A stretch of DNA of 64,000 bases from the NCBI RefSeq assembly GCF_000271305.1, contig NZ_AKGD01000003.1:248001-312000 (forward strand). The letters run 5' to 3'. Below the pieces are notes generated by a model that had not been told where the DNA came from, ran no database searches, and saw only the letters and a program-made list of their open reading frames with translations. Each line of letters opens with the position of its first letter. The first letter of the stretch is position 1. This stretch comes from Hydrocarboniphaga effusa AP103 (GTDB taxonomy: Bacteria; Pseudomonadota; Gammaproteobacteria; Nevskiales; Nevskiaceae). Below, piece after piece: positions 53,663-62,997 of the stretch. The position numbers and the translations under genes are program-made.

Positions 53663-54814
53663 TCAGTGTCGATCGATCAAAACCAGTTCGTGCGTCGCAA
53701 GCTCGAGCAGCACCGAACGCAGCGCGCCGGACGGCACTTGCGGAAGCTGCTCGGCGAGCTCCTGCAGGCTGCTCGGGCTTCGACTAGACAAAAGCATCAC
53801 GATGGCGCGGGCGATTCCGTCTATGCGCAGTTTTGAGCCATTGCCGACCAGCTCCAGCTGATCGCCGGTGGCGCACAGGCCCGCGACCAGCGCGATCCGG
53901 GTCGAAGGATGCAGCCGTGACGCCGCATCGCGTGACAGGAACAGTTCGGTATCGAAACCGGCGGAGCGGGTTTCGCGTTCGCCGCGCTCGGCGTGGAAAC
54001 GCGCCAGCCACTCGGGTTTGGTCGCCTGCGAAAGCAGGGCCTGCAGGCTCGCGGCGACGTTCCCGCCTCCCGCAGCGGGCAGCAGGCTGCGGCGCGCGTC
54101 CATGAGTCCGGGCAACAGCTGCTGGCTCGCCCAGACGATGTAGTCCTGAACGGTTGGGGCATAGCTGCCGATCGAGAGATGAAAGCTCGGCTCGTCGCCC
54201 GGCAACACCTCGTGCCACCAGCCGCGCGGCAGATACAGCAGATCACCCGCCTGCAGCGTCACGTCGAGAAGGGGCTGGGCCGGACAGGGGAGAGGCGAAC
54301 GCTGGCTGGTCTGGTCGGCGAGCGGCAGCGCGTATGTCGGCTCGAATACACGCCAGCGCTTGGAGCCGATCAGCTGCACGGCGAATACATCGTGAGTATC
54401 CCAATGACGGCCGAACGTGCCGGCACCTCCGATGCTCAGGTAGGCGTTGCCGCTGGTGGGCAAGCTGCAGAAGCGCGCGACATCGGAGCACAACCGCTGC
54501 ATCGTGCTCGACTGATGTTCGAGCCGATTGAGCACCACGCTCGCTCCCGAATGCAGCTGCGCCCAGAAGCGCCGCTTGTGCAGGCGGCGACGGTGCAGGC
54601 CCATCGTGGCCGATTCGAGGGTGTATTGCGCTTGCGCAACCAGGCCGTTGCGGAAAAGCTGAAACCCCGCCTCGGTCGGTTCGATGTGGTGCAGCAGCTC
54701 GTCGAGATCGCGCCATGAAAAAGCGGGCGATTGCAGCGCGGCCCTGCGCAGCAGGGGCGCGCGCTCGAAATGCTGCCGCAGGAAGGCTTCAGTCGTCAGG
54801 CCGAAATCGAGCAT
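53663..54814 (-). CDS. Cupin/JmjC-type oxygenase-like protein
   Basis: Protein of 383 residues. The cupin-4/JmjC core is at about 80-215, with the metal site HWDTHDVF (His and Asp of the HxD motif) and a second His in PSFHLSIGSY; GDLLYLPRGWWHEV is a typical cupin strand. This family includes 2-oxoglutarate-dependent protein hydroxylases such as the ribosomal oxygenase RoxA. The C-terminal third is helical with a winged-helix-like end (LQELAEQLPQVPSGALRSVL). The start at 54814 was chosen because the homologous N-terminus MLDFGLTTEAFL begins there. It lies 86 bases behind the RND pump gene on the same strand. Confidence 0.75.
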   Translation of the reverse strand: MLDFGLTTEAFLRQHFERAPLLRRAALQSPAFSWRDLDELLHHIEPTEAGFQLFRNGLVAQAQYTLESATMGLHRRRLHKRRFWAQLHSGASVVLNRLEHQSSTMQRLCSDVARFCSLPTSGNAYLSIGGAGTFGRHWDTHDVFAVQLIGSKRWRVFEPTYALPLADQTSQRSPLPCPAQPLLDVTLQAGDLLYLPRGWWHEVLPGDEPSFHLSIGSYAPTVQDYIVWASQQLLPGLMDARRSLLPAAGGGNVAASLQALLSQATKPEWLARFHAERGERETRSAGFDTELFLSRDAASRLHPSTRIALVAGLCATGDQLELVGNGSKLRIDGIARAIVMLLSSRSPSSLQELAEQLPQVPSGALRSVLLELATHELVLIDRH

Positions 54815-54900
54815 CGGTGCACTTGGCGGTGGCGCATGCCTCGCACGATGCACGATCCGATCCCGAAAGCGGGGCTCGGCGCGCCGGCGTCAGGCGGGAA

Positions 54901-57900
54901 TCACACGGGCATCGCGCCGGCTTCGATGGCGGCTTGCAGCGGCTTGCGCTTGCGGGCGCCGAGCAGCACGTACATCGCCGGAATCACGAACAGCGTCAGC
55001 ACGCCACCGCCGATCAGTCCACCGATCACCGCGATGCCCATCGAGGTGCGGCTTTCGGCGCCGGCGCCGAGTGCGAGCGCGATCGGCAGGATGCCGAGGA
55101 TGGTCGCGAGCGTGGTCATCAGGATCGGGCGCAGGCGCGCGGCGGCCGCGTCCTGCACGGCGGCCAGCGGGCTCGCGGCTCCGTCCTGCAGGCGCTGATT
55201 GGCGAACTCGACGATCAGGATGCCGTTCTTGGTGACCAGGCCGATCAGCATGATCAGGCCGATCTGCGAAAAGATGTTGAGCGTCTGATCGAAGTACCAC
55301 AGCGCCGCGAGCGCTCCGGCCAACGCCAGCGGAACCGTCAGCAGGATCACGAACGGATCGACGAAGCTTTCGAACTGCGCGGCGAGCACCAGGTAGATCA
55401 GCAGCAGCGCGAGCACGAACACCCAGCCCAGCGAGGACGAGCTTTCGACGAAATCGCGCGCCTGGCCGGTCAGCGAGGTGGTGAAGCGCGTATCGAGCGT
55501 GGCCTTGGCCACCGCTTCGAAGGCTTCGATGCCGTCGGCGATCGTCGCATCGCCGGCGAGCGTGCCCGAGACGGTCGCCGAGTTGTAGCGGTTGTAGCGA
55601 TAGAGCTCCGGCGGAGAACTGCTTTCGGTCAGGCTGACGAGATTGTCCAGTCGCACCGGAACGCCGGCGGCCGTCGCGGCGCGGTCGGGCAGCACCGCGA
55701 TGCGCCCGAGATCGCGCGGGCTCGAGCGAAAGTCGCGCGTGAACTGGCCGATGACGTCGTACTGCTTGCCGTCGAGCACGAAGTAGCCGTAGCGCTGTCC
55801 GCTCAGCGCGGCCTGCAAGGTCTGTCCGATGTCGAGCACCGAAACGCCGAGCGTCTGCGCCTTGTCGCGATCGATGGAAAGGCGAACGTCGGGCTTGCTG
55901 AACTTGAGATCGGAATCGATGAAGGTGAATTCCGGACGCTTGCGCGCCTCGTCGAGAAAGCGCGGCAACGCATCCTGCAGATCGGCGAGCGTGGGTGCCT
56001 GCACCACGAAGCGCACGCCGGTTTCGCTCGAGCGGCGCTCGCCAATGGTGGCTTCCTGCGTGATGTTGACGCGCGCCCCGTTGAAGCGGCTTTGCAGTAC
56101 GCGCAGCTCTTCGGCGATCTGTCCTTGGCTGCGCTGGCGATGCGCCTTATCGCTCAGGAACATGCGAATGAATCCGCTGTTGATCACACCCTGCACGCCA
56201 TTGCCGCCGCCGGTGCCCGGAACCTGCGTCATCAGCACCTGCGCTTCGGGAACCATGGCGGTTGCGGCCTCGGTGAGGTCGTCCATGAAGCCCTGCATGT
56301 ACTCGTAGCTGACGCCTTCGGCGCCGGTCGCGCGCAGCCAGATGCGTCCGCGATCCTCCAGCGGCGAGAGCTCGCGCGGAAGCTGCGTGAACAGCGCGAC
56401 GATGATCGCGCCCGCGGCTCCGAGTATCGCCAGTGCGATCCAGCCGTGACGCAGAAAGCCCGCGAGCTTGCGCGCATAGCCGCTTTCGAGCCCCACGAAG
56501 AAAGGCTCGGTGCGCGTGAACAGCCAGCCGTGAGCCTGATGCGGCTTGAGCAGGCGAGAACTCAGCATCGGCGTCAGCGTCAGTGCGACGACGGCCGAGA
56601 TCAGCACCGCGCCCGAAATGGTGACGCCGAACTCGCGGAACAAGCGACCCGACAGGCCCCCCATGAACAGCAACGGCAGGAACACTACGGCCAGCGTGAC
56701 GGTGGTCGAGATCACCGCCATGAAGATTTCGCGCGTGCCCTGGATGCCGGCCTGCATCGGCGCCATGCCGTTCTCGATCTTGGCGTAGATGTTCTCGAGC
56801 ACGACGATGGCGTCATCGACGACCAGGCCGATCGCGAGCACGATGCCGAGCAGGGTCAGCACGTTGATCGAGAATCCGGCCGCCGCCATCACCGCGAACG
56901 CGCCGACGATGGAAACCGGAATCGCGAGCACCGGGATCAGCGTGGTGCGCCATTCGCGAAAGAAGGCGAACACCACGAGCACCACGAGCACGAAGGCGAT
57001 GAAGATGGTCTCGGACACTTCGAGCAGCGAGCGGCGCACGTACTCGGTGTTGTCGTAGGCGATGTCGATGCGGATGTCGTCCGGCACATCCTTCTCGATC
57101 TGCTCCAGGCGTGCGCGCAGGCCGTCGACGATGTCGATCTGGTTGGCGCCGGGCTGCTGCTTGAAGTAGAGCCCGGCGATCGGCTTGTTGCCCATCTTCA
57201 AGGCGCCGCGCTCGTTCTGGGCACCGAGCTCGGCGTAGCCGACGTCGCGCAGGCGCACGATGCGATCGCCATCGCGCTTGAGCACGAGGCGGTCGAACTC
57301 CGCGGCCGTGTTGAGGCGCGACAAGGTCTTCACGGGCAGTTCGATCGATTCGCCTTCGATGCGTCCCGACGGCAGCTCGATGTTCTCGCGCTGCAATGCG
57401 GAGCGCACGTCGAGCGGCGAAATGCCGTAGGCGACGAGTTTCTCCGGGTCCATCCACAGGCGCATCGCGTACTTCTTCTCGGCCGGCTGATCGACCGCCG
57501 CGATGCCCGGCACCGTCTGCAGGCGTTCCTTGAGCAGGTTCGCATAGGCGCCGAGTTCGAGCTGCGAGCGCGACTCGCTCGACAGCGCGATGCCGAAGAT
57601 CGGCGAGGAATCCGCATCGGCCTTGTTGAGGATCGGCGGGTCGGCATCGGCGGGCAGGTTGCGCAGCGCACGCGAGAGCTGGTCGCGCACGTCGCTCGCG
57701 GCGGTTTCGAGATCGGTGTCGAGCGAGAATTCGGCGTTGATCTGGCTCGCGCCTTCGCGGCTCGTCGAGGTTAGCGAGACGATGCCGGCAACCGAGTTCA
57801 CGGCTTCCTCGATCGGCTCGGTGATCTGTGCCTGCACCACTTCGGCGGCGGCGCCCGGATACGAGGTGGTGATCGAGATCGAAGGCGGATCGACGGCCGG

Positions 57901-58032
57901 ATACTCGCGCACGCCGAGCTTGCCGATCGACAGCAGGCCGGCGAGCAGGATCAGGATCGACAGCACGATGGTGAGCACCGGCCGGCGGATGCTCAGCTCG
58001 GCCACGCCACCACCGCTCGCGAGCTTGTTCAT
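54901..58032 (-). CDS. RND-family inner-membrane efflux transporter (HAE1 type)
   Basis: Protein of 1043 residues, normal length. First membrane segment RRPVLTIVLSILILLAGLLS, porter domains, TM4 with the proton-relay Asp pair in IGLVVDDAIVVLENIYAKIE (about 404-423), and the second half with VLALLLIYLVLAAQFESFVD and IGLVTKNGILIVEFANQRLQ. It exports hydrophobic or amphiphilic compounds with proton antiport. It overlaps the membrane-fusion gene by four bases (ATGA). No outer-membrane channel gene lies nearby, so a TolC-type protein from elsewhere must complete the pump. Confidence 0.94.
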   Translation of the reverse strand: MNKLASGGGVAELSIRRPVLTIVLSILILLAGLLSIGKLGVREYPAVDPPSISITTSYPGAAAEVVQAQITEPIEEAVNSVAGIVSLTSTSREGASQINAEFSLDTDLETAASDVRDQLSRALRNLPADADPPILNKADADSSPIFGIALSSESRSQLELGAYANLLKERLQTVPGIAAVDQPAEKKYAMRLWMDPEKLVAYGISPLDVRSALQRENIELPSGRIEGESIELPVKTLSRLNTAAEFDRLVLKRDGDRIVRLRDVGYAELGAQNERGALKMGNKPIAGLYFKQQPGANQIDIVDGLRARLEQIEKDVPDDIRIDIAYDNTEYVRRSLLEVSETIFIAFVLVVLVVFAFFREWRTTLIPVLAIPVSIVGAFAVMAAAGFSINVLTLLGIVLAIGLVVDDAIVVLENIYAKIENGMAPMQAGIQGTREIFMAVISTTVTLAVVFLPLLFMGGLSGRLFREFGVTISGAVLISAVVALTLTPMLSSRLLKPHQAHGWLFTRTEPFFVGLESGYARKLAGFLRHGWIALAILGAAGAIIVALFTQLPRELSPLEDRGRIWLRATGAEGVSYEYMQGFMDDLTEAATAMVPEAQVLMTQVPGTGGGNGVQGVINSGFIRMFLSDKAHRQRSQGQIAEELRVLQSRFNGARVNITQEATIGERRSSETGVRFVVQAPTLADLQDALPRFLDEARKRPEFTFIDSDLKFSKPDVRLSIDRDKAQTLGVSVLDIGQTLQAALSGQRYGYFVLDGKQYDVIGQFTRDFRSSPRDLGRIAVLPDRAATAAGVPVRLDNLVSLTESSSPPELYRYNRYNSATVSGTLAGDATIADGIEAFEAVAKATLDTRFTTSLTGQARDFVESSSSLGWVFVLALLLIYLVLAAQFESFVDPFVILLTVPLALAGALAALWYFDQTLNIFSQIGLIMLIGLVTKNGILIVEFANQRLQDGAASPLAAVQDAAAARLRPILMTTLATILGILPIALALGAGAESRTSMGIAVIGGLIGGGVLTLFVIPAMYVLLGARKRKPLQAAIEAGAMPV

Positions 58033-59180
58033 GGCGCGCTGCGCAGCTTGGCCGCGGGGGCGACGGCGCCTGCGGCGGCGTTCGATGCCGGAGCGCCGCT
58101 GAGGGCGACGGCATCGATGGCAACCGCCTGGCCCGCGCGCAGGTTCTGCAGGCCCGAGGTGATGACGACATCGCCCGCCGCGAGGCCCGACAGGATCTGC
58201 ACCGTGGTCGCGGTGCGCGTGCCGGTTTCCACCTTGCGACGCTCGGCGTGGCCGTCGCGATAGACGAACACGTTCTTTTCGTTGAGCCCTGGAACCACCG
58301 CGACCGCCGGCACCAGCAGCGCACCGGACAGCGTGTCGAGCACCAGCTCCACGTTCGCATAGGCGCCCGGGAGCAAGCGATGCTCCGGGTTGTCGGTCTG
58401 CGCGCGGATCAGGATCGAGCGCGTGCCCGAGTCGATGCGCGGATCGTAGGCGTAGATGCTCGCGTCGAAGCGACGTTCCGATCCGGCGACACTGAACTGC
58501 ACCGGGCTGCCGATGCGGATACGGCCCGCATACTTCTCGGGCACCGAGAAATCGATCTTGAGCTTGTCGAGGCGCTGCAAGGTGGCGACACGCGTGCTCG
58601 CGCCGACGAAAGCGCCTTCGCTGACGTAGCGCAGGCCGATCACGCCGTCGAACGGAGCGCGGATCTCGGTCTTGTCGATCTGCGCGCGCGTGAGTTCGAT
58701 CTCGGCCTTCTGCACGTCCACTTCGGAGGCGACGATGTCGTAATCCTCCTGGCGCACGAGCCCTTGCCTGATCAGCGGCGCGAGCCGGCGTTCGCGGGTT
58801 TCGGCGAGCGCGAGCTGATGCTGCGAGCGCGCGAGCGTAGCGCGCAGCTCCGCATCGTTGAGCTTGACGAGCAGGCTGCCCTTGGCGACGCGCGCGCCTT
58901 CGCGAAAGTTGATCGCGATGACCCGGCCGCTGGTCTCGGCCTGCAGCTCGACGCCTTCCTCGGGGATCAAGGTGCCGGTCGCGCTGAGCGTTTCGGTGAA
59001 CGCCACCGGATCGATGCGCACGGCCGACACCTTGAGCGCCGTCGATACCGTGCCCGTCTTCTTCGGTGTCGCCGCCGCCGTTGTCGTATGCGGTTTCAGC
59101 AAGGGCGAGAGCTTGGGCCAGGCGAGAGCGCCGACGGCGCCGATCAGCAGCAAGGCGAGCAACACGGATTTCATCCGCAT
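58029..59180 (-). CDS. RND efflux membrane-fusion protein
   Basis: Protein of 383 residues. An N-terminal anchor (MKSVLLALLLIGAVGALAWP) is followed by a lipoyl-like half (LQAETSGRVIAINFREGARV), a helical hairpin (about 115-170, ELRATLARSQHQLALAETRE), the second lipoyl half (TEIRAPFDGVIGLRYVSEGA) and beta-barrel domains. It links the RND transporter to an outer-membrane channel. It is the first gene of the two- or three-gene unit. I see no ECF-type motif upstream; a palindromic repeat stands there. Confidence 0.92.
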   Translation of the reverse strand: MRMKSVLLALLLIGAVGALAWPKLSPLLKPHTTTAAATPKKTGTVSTALKVSAVRIDPVAFTETLSATGTLIPEEGVELQAETSGRVIAINFREGARVAKGSLLVKLNDAELRATLARSQHQLALAETRERRLAPLIRQGLVRQEDYDIVASEVDVQKAEIELTRAQIDKTEIRAPFDGVIGLRYVSEGAFVGASTRVATLQRLDKLKIDFSVPEKYAGRIRIGSPVQFSVAGSERRFDASIYAYDPRIDSGTRSILIRAQTDNPEHRLLPGAYANVELVLDTLSGALLVPAVAVVPGLNEKNVFVYRDGHAERRKVETGTRTATTVQILSGLAAGDVVITSGLQNLRAGQAVAIDAVALSGAPASNAAAGAVAPAAKLRSAP

Positions 59181-59216
59181 GCGAGGCTCCGGAGGCGCCT
59201 AAAGCGCGATCTGCAT

Positions 59217-59432
59217 TTCCTCTCTAACGCTGGTGGGAGAGGGGACTGCAGAGTGGTGGTCGTGCTTCGCGATTTCCGCTGATGTTCCTCTCTCCCGCGT
59301 GCGGGAGAGAGTCCCGCCGCAGGCGGGGAGAGAGGGGCCATCTGAAAACCGAGCTCGCTGTCCGAGCTTCCCCTCTCCCGGTCCTTCGGACCACCCTCTC
59401 CCGCAGGCGGGAGAGGGGACGAGCGAGCGCAA
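59217..59432. repeat. Dispersed palindromic repeat before the RND operon
   Basis: One full bipartite copy (ctctcccgc-g-tgcgggagag near 59288 and ctctcccgc-ag-gcgggagag near 59397) plus an extra partial arm (tcctctctaacgctggtgggagagggga) at 59217-59243. It fills most of the 280-base gap between the asparaginase-like gene and the pump operon. Confidence 0.8.
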
Positions 59433-59461
59433 ACCAGGCTGTGCTGGAGTTCCATATCGAT

Positions 59462-61219
59462 TCAATGCGTGTCGAACACGCGCTGGTACTCGGCGATGCG
59501 CGCCTTGATCGCCTTGAGCTCGGCTTCGGTCGGCTTGTACGGGTCGGCCGCGGCAGGCAGCGCGCCGAAGCGCATCAGGCAGGCCATCAAAAGCATGCGG
59601 GCCTTGGTCGAGCTGAGGTTGCTGCCTTCGATGAACAGATTGTCCGGGTTGCTTGCGAGATAGCCGATGGTCGGCCCGCGCGAAACCTTCACCACCGGAA
59701 TGCCGCTTGCCGCCGCGAGTGCGAAAGCCGCGTCGTAGGCCGGAACGAAGCTGCCGCCCTGGTTGCCTTCGGCCGCGATGCCGCTGAGCGGCTCGCCGTC
59801 GAGCGCCTGGTCGATCTGCGCGAGCACGTCGACGGCCGCGTCGGCCTTGCGCGATTCGTCGACGATGGACCAGCGCGATCCCTTGACGATGACGACGTTC
59901 GGAATCGCCGTCGGCAGCAGCTCGCCCTTGGCGTTCTTGAGTGCCACGTCGATGACTTTGACGCCGCCCCGCGGATTGCGCTGGATGCCCTTGACCTTGG
60001 CCGGAATCAGCGTGCTGCGCACTTCGCTGCGATAGGTGTGCAGGCGGTTCGGCACGTAGGCCACGGTCAGCGGATCGGTGTCTCCGAGATAGCCGCCGAA
60101 GCCGCCGGTGGGTACGTAGCCGCCCGGACGCGCATCGCCCTTGGTGATCTCGCGCGCGGTGTAGAGCACGTCGTCCTGGATCGCGATCGCACCGAGCTGG
60201 TTCTTGCCCTGCGCGTCCTTCCAGACATCGGAGACGATGTATTCGACCGAGTTGATGATGTTGGCGTCGCCGTCCGGCGAGATCTTGCCGCGCGTGCGCT
60301 GGGCCGCGTTGAACACCAGCGGCTGCGGCGTGTCGATGAGCAGGTTCATCCAGTACGCCGAATCCTCGATGTTCGGCGAGCCTTCGAACCAGATGCCGCC
60401 CGCGTAATCGCCGCTGCCCATCGCCGATTGCACGACGTTGGTGGCTTTGGCGAGCGCGGCGCGCGTCGGCGAAGTGCCGTAGGCGCCGTACTGGAAGAAA
60501 TCCACGCCGGGCTTTTCGGGCGCGATGTCGCCGCTGCCGACGTCGGTGCGCTGCGCGGCTTTCAGGCCCTTGGTGTAGCCGCCGGATGGCGCTGCGCGGT
60601 AGAAGTCGAAGCTCGCGAGCGCCTGCAGGTTCGCGCCTTCGCGCTCGATCTCTTCGAAGATGCGCGAGGCGTCCGGGTAGAACGTCTGCCTCGATTTGGC
60701 GAACACAGCGCCGGGCTTCGTCGCATTCGAATCCCAGGCCGAGCCGTCGACCTGGCGCGCCATGTACGGCAGCGGGTAGAGCCCATCCTCGGGCTTGAGT
60801 TCCACTTCGTAGACGGCCTTGTCCTCGGGCGAGCGACGCTCTTTGGAGAACGTGCCGCTCGCGTCGAGATAGCCATCGGGCGGGCCGTAGAGTTCGGCGA
60901 CGTCGCGCTCCAGCGGATGCGCGGAGAATTGCTCGACGTAGACCTTCACCGGAGCCGCGAGCCGCTGCGGCCTGAGCACGTCGACGTTCGCTTCGTGGCC
61001 GTGCGCATCGATCAGCCCGGGCAGGCCGTATTTCTCGCGTGCCTTGATGCTGGTGACGAAGGGCTCGTTGTTCTGGATCGTCGCGGTCGGGCCCGAGAAG
61101 ATCGCGATCTTCGGCTTCGCCGGCGCCTGGGTTTCGGCGCCGTAGGCATCGAGGCTGAAGACGCTGAGCATCGCGGCGATGCAGAGCAGCGTCGGCATCT
61201 TGTGTTCGTCGGGATTCAT
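59462..61219 (-). CDS. Exported asparaginase-like protein with altered catalytic motif
   Basis: Protein of 585 residues. Signal peptide LLCIAAMLSVFSLDAYG. The N-terminus KIAIFSGPTATIQNNEP and the stretch IEDSAYWMNLLIDTPQPLVF to GKISPDGDANI resemble bacterial L-asparaginases. However the second catalytic motif HGTDT is replaced by FEGSPN, and the first Thr motif is SGPTATI. About 150 extra residues lie between these blocks. It might bind or cleave Asn-, Gln- or amide-containing compounds in the periplasm, or be a non-catalytic relative. Its ATG overlaps the stop of Ami8 (ATGA), so the two are coupled; a later start at 61198 is possible. Confidence 0.7.
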   Translation of the reverse strand: MNPDEHKMPTLLCIAAMLSVFSLDAYGAETQAPAKPKIAIFSGPTATIQNNEPFVTSIKAREKYGLPGLIDAHGHEANVDVLRPQRLAAPVKVYVEQFSAHPLERDVAELYGPPDGYLDASGTFSKERRSPEDKAVYEVELKPEDGLYPLPYMARQVDGSAWDSNATKPGAVFAKSRQTFYPDASRIFEEIEREGANLQALASFDFYRAAPSGGYTKGLKAAQRTDVGSGDIAPEKPGVDFFQYGAYGTSPTRAALAKATNVVQSAMGSGDYAGGIWFEGSPNIEDSAYWMNLLIDTPQPLVFNAAQRTRGKISPDGDANIINSVEYIVSDVWKDAQGKNQLGAIAIQDDVLYTAREITKGDARPGGYVPTGGFGGYLGDTDPLTVAYVPNRLHTYRSEVRSTLIPAKVKGIQRNPRGGVKVIDVALKNAKGELLPTAIPNVVIVKGSRWSIVDESRKADAAVDVLAQIDQALDGEPLSGIAAEGNQGGSFVPAYDAAFALAAASGIPVVKVSRGPTIGYLASNPDNLFIEGSNLSSTKARMLLMACLMRFGALPAAADPYKPTEAELKAIKARIAEYQRVFDTH

Positions 61220-62850
61220 TTGGCGAGGCTCGCAACGGCGGGGCTCAGCGGCGGCACGCTGGCCGGCGCATGGCGGTAATGCGTGGCCTGTTGGTAGGCG
61301 TACGCATAGCGAATGATGCGGGCTTCGTCCCAGGCACGACCGAGAATCTGCAGGCCCACCGGCAGGCCTTCGCCGAGGTAGCCGCTCGGCACCGACAATG
61401 CCGGCCACTGCAGGCTGCTGCCGACGAAGGTGAGGCTGCTGCCGAGCGCGGTCGGACCTGCGTTCGGAGCGGGCTTGGGCTCCGCGATCAGCTGCGTATT
61501 GCGATCGCCATTGATCGCCGGCAGCTGCGCCCAGGTCGGAAAGACGAGCGCATCGACCTTGGCCGCATCCATCGCCTTGGTGAAGATCTCGCGATAGCGC
61601 TGCTCGTTGGCCGCGCCTTCGATGGTTTCGGCATCTTCGGCCACCGGCTTGGCGATCACGGCCACATCGAAGCCGGCCTGATGCAGCGGATGCAGCAGCT
61701 TGGACTTGGCGATCGCCTCCACCGACGGAAACGGAATGCCCGGATGCTTGGCGATGAACTTGGTCAGATCGTCCTTGAGCCGCGCCTGCGTCTGCGGCGG
61801 ACGCGGAATCTGCTCGAAGCCTTCGACCTTGAAGTCTTCGATCACGGTGGCACCGGCGGCACGCAGCTCGGCGATGGTCTGGTCGAAGTGCGCGATCACG
61901 CGCGGATCGGCGACCTTGTCGGTGAACACCTGCCTGAGCACACCGAGCCGCGCGCCCTTGAGCGCATCGGGCTTGAGCACTGCGCGGTAGCTCTTGGCGA
62001 TGTGGCCCTTGGCGCGCGCGGTGGCGGCGTCTTCGGCATCGATGCCGGCGATCACGTCGAGCAGGATCGCCATGTCTTCGACGCTGCGCGCCATCGGGCC
62101 CGCGGTGTCGCGCACGCTGTTGAGCGGCACCATGCCGCTGCGCGAAACCAGGCCCACGGTGGGACGCAGGCCGGCGAGCGCATTGTGCGCGGCCGGCATG
62201 CGCACGCTGCCGCCGGTATCGGTGCCGATGCCGACGACACCGAAGCTCGCCGCGAGCCCGGCGCCGGTTCCACCCGACGATCCGCCGGTCGCGAACGCGG
62301 TGTTGTACGGATTGCGCGCGTAGCCCGAGACCACCGAGTTGATGTTGTCTCCGCCGCCGCGTGCGAATTCCGACAGCGAGGCCTTGGCGATGATGATGCC
62401 GCCCGCCGCCTTGATCTTCGCCACCACCGGCGAATCGGCCGGCGGGTAGTAGTTCTTCCAGCCCTGGAAGCCCGAGGTCATCGGCATGCCGGCCGCATCG
62501 AGGTTGTCCTTGATCAGCACCGGAACGCCGTGCAGCGGGCCGACCGGCTTGCCGGTCTGCTTGAGCGCCGCATCGAGCGCGGCCGCGTCTTCGAGCGCCT
62601 TCGGGTTCACCGTGATCAGCGCATTGATCAGCGGGCCTTGCTTGTCGTACGCGGCGATGCGCGCGAGATGCGCCTGCACCACTTCGACGGCGCTGGCTTT
62701 TCCGCCGAGATACGCAGCCTGCAGTGCCGCGATGCTGGTTTCCTCGACCGGGAAGGCCGCTTGTGCGGCGGACGAGGCGGCGTAAAGCGCCGTCGCAGCG
62801 ATCAAGCTGCGCGCCGCGCACAGCAATGCGGGGTTTCGCGTAAGAACCAT
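61216..62850 (-). CDS. Exported amidase-signature hydrolase (Ami8)
   Basis: Protein of 544 residues. Signal peptide at about 1-29 (SLIAATALYAASSAAQA), then AFPVEETSIAALQAAY. Catalytic Lys in VLIKDNLDAAGMPM, cis-Ser loop GGSSGGTGAGLAA, nucleophile Ser in TDTGGSVRMPAA. The C-terminal part (LPVGLQILGRAWDEARIIRY) is that of typical amidases. It is translationally coupled to the asparaginase-like gene and divergent from Ami9, with two back-to-back ECF-type promoters in the 147-base gap. The longer open frame beyond 62850 has no signal peptide and is not used. Confidence 0.92.
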   Translation of the reverse strand: MVLTRNPALLCAARSLIAATALYAASSAAQAAFPVEETSIAALQAAYLGGKASAVEVVQAHLARIAAYDKQGPLINALITVNPKALEDAAALDAALKQTGKPVGPLHGVPVLIKDNLDAAGMPMTSGFQGWKNYYPPADSPVVAKIKAAGGIIIAKASLSEFARGGGDNINSVVSGYARNPYNTAFATGGSSGGTGAGLAASFGVVGIGTDTGGSVRMPAAHNALAGLRPTVGLVSRSGMVPLNSVRDTAGPMARSVEDMAILLDVIAGIDAEDAATARAKGHIAKSYRAVLKPDALKGARLGVLRQVFTDKVADPRVIAHFDQTIAELRAAGATVIEDFKVEGFEQIPRPPQTQARLKDDLTKFIAKHPGIPFPSVEAIAKSKLLHPLHQAGFDVAVIAKPVAEDAETIEGAANEQRYREIFTKAMDAAKVDALVFPTWAQLPAINGDRNTQLIAEPKPAPNAGPTALGSSLTFVGSSLQWPALSVPSGYLGEGLPVGLQILGRAWDEARIIRYAYAYQQATHYRHAPASVPPLSPAVASLAK

Positions 62851-62881
62851 GAGGCGAGGTATCCAGGCGGGTGTCGCAGAA

Positions 62882-62911
62882 TCAGACGGGCTCCATTCGC
62901 CGACACCCCAC
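62882..62911 (-). promoter_or_regulatory. ECF-type promoter of Ami8 and the asparaginase-like gene
   Basis: Minus strand GTGGGGT (62905-62911), 16 bases, CGTCTGA (62882-62888), 31 bases before the Ami8 start. Confidence 0.85.
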
Positions 62912-62938
62912 CTCGACTCATCCCGCTGCATCGGTGCA

Positions 62939-62968
62939 GTGGGGTAAGGCCCCGATGTCCGCGTCTGA
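62939..62968 (+). promoter_or_regulatory. ECF-type promoter of Ami9
   Basis: GTGGGGT (62939-62945), 16 bases, CGTCTGA (62962-62968), 29 bases before the Ami9 start. It is the mirror of the Ami8 promoter: both share GTGGGGT and CGTCTGATT. Confidence 0.85.
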
Positions 62969-62997
62969 TTGCAGACACACCTGCACACGATCCGACG

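Noticed and set aside
54715..57774. Plus-strand open frame of 1019 codons over the RND pump gene
   Set aside because: It is the antisense shadow of a clear RND transporter in GC-rich DNA; its translation is Arg/Ala-rich without domains.
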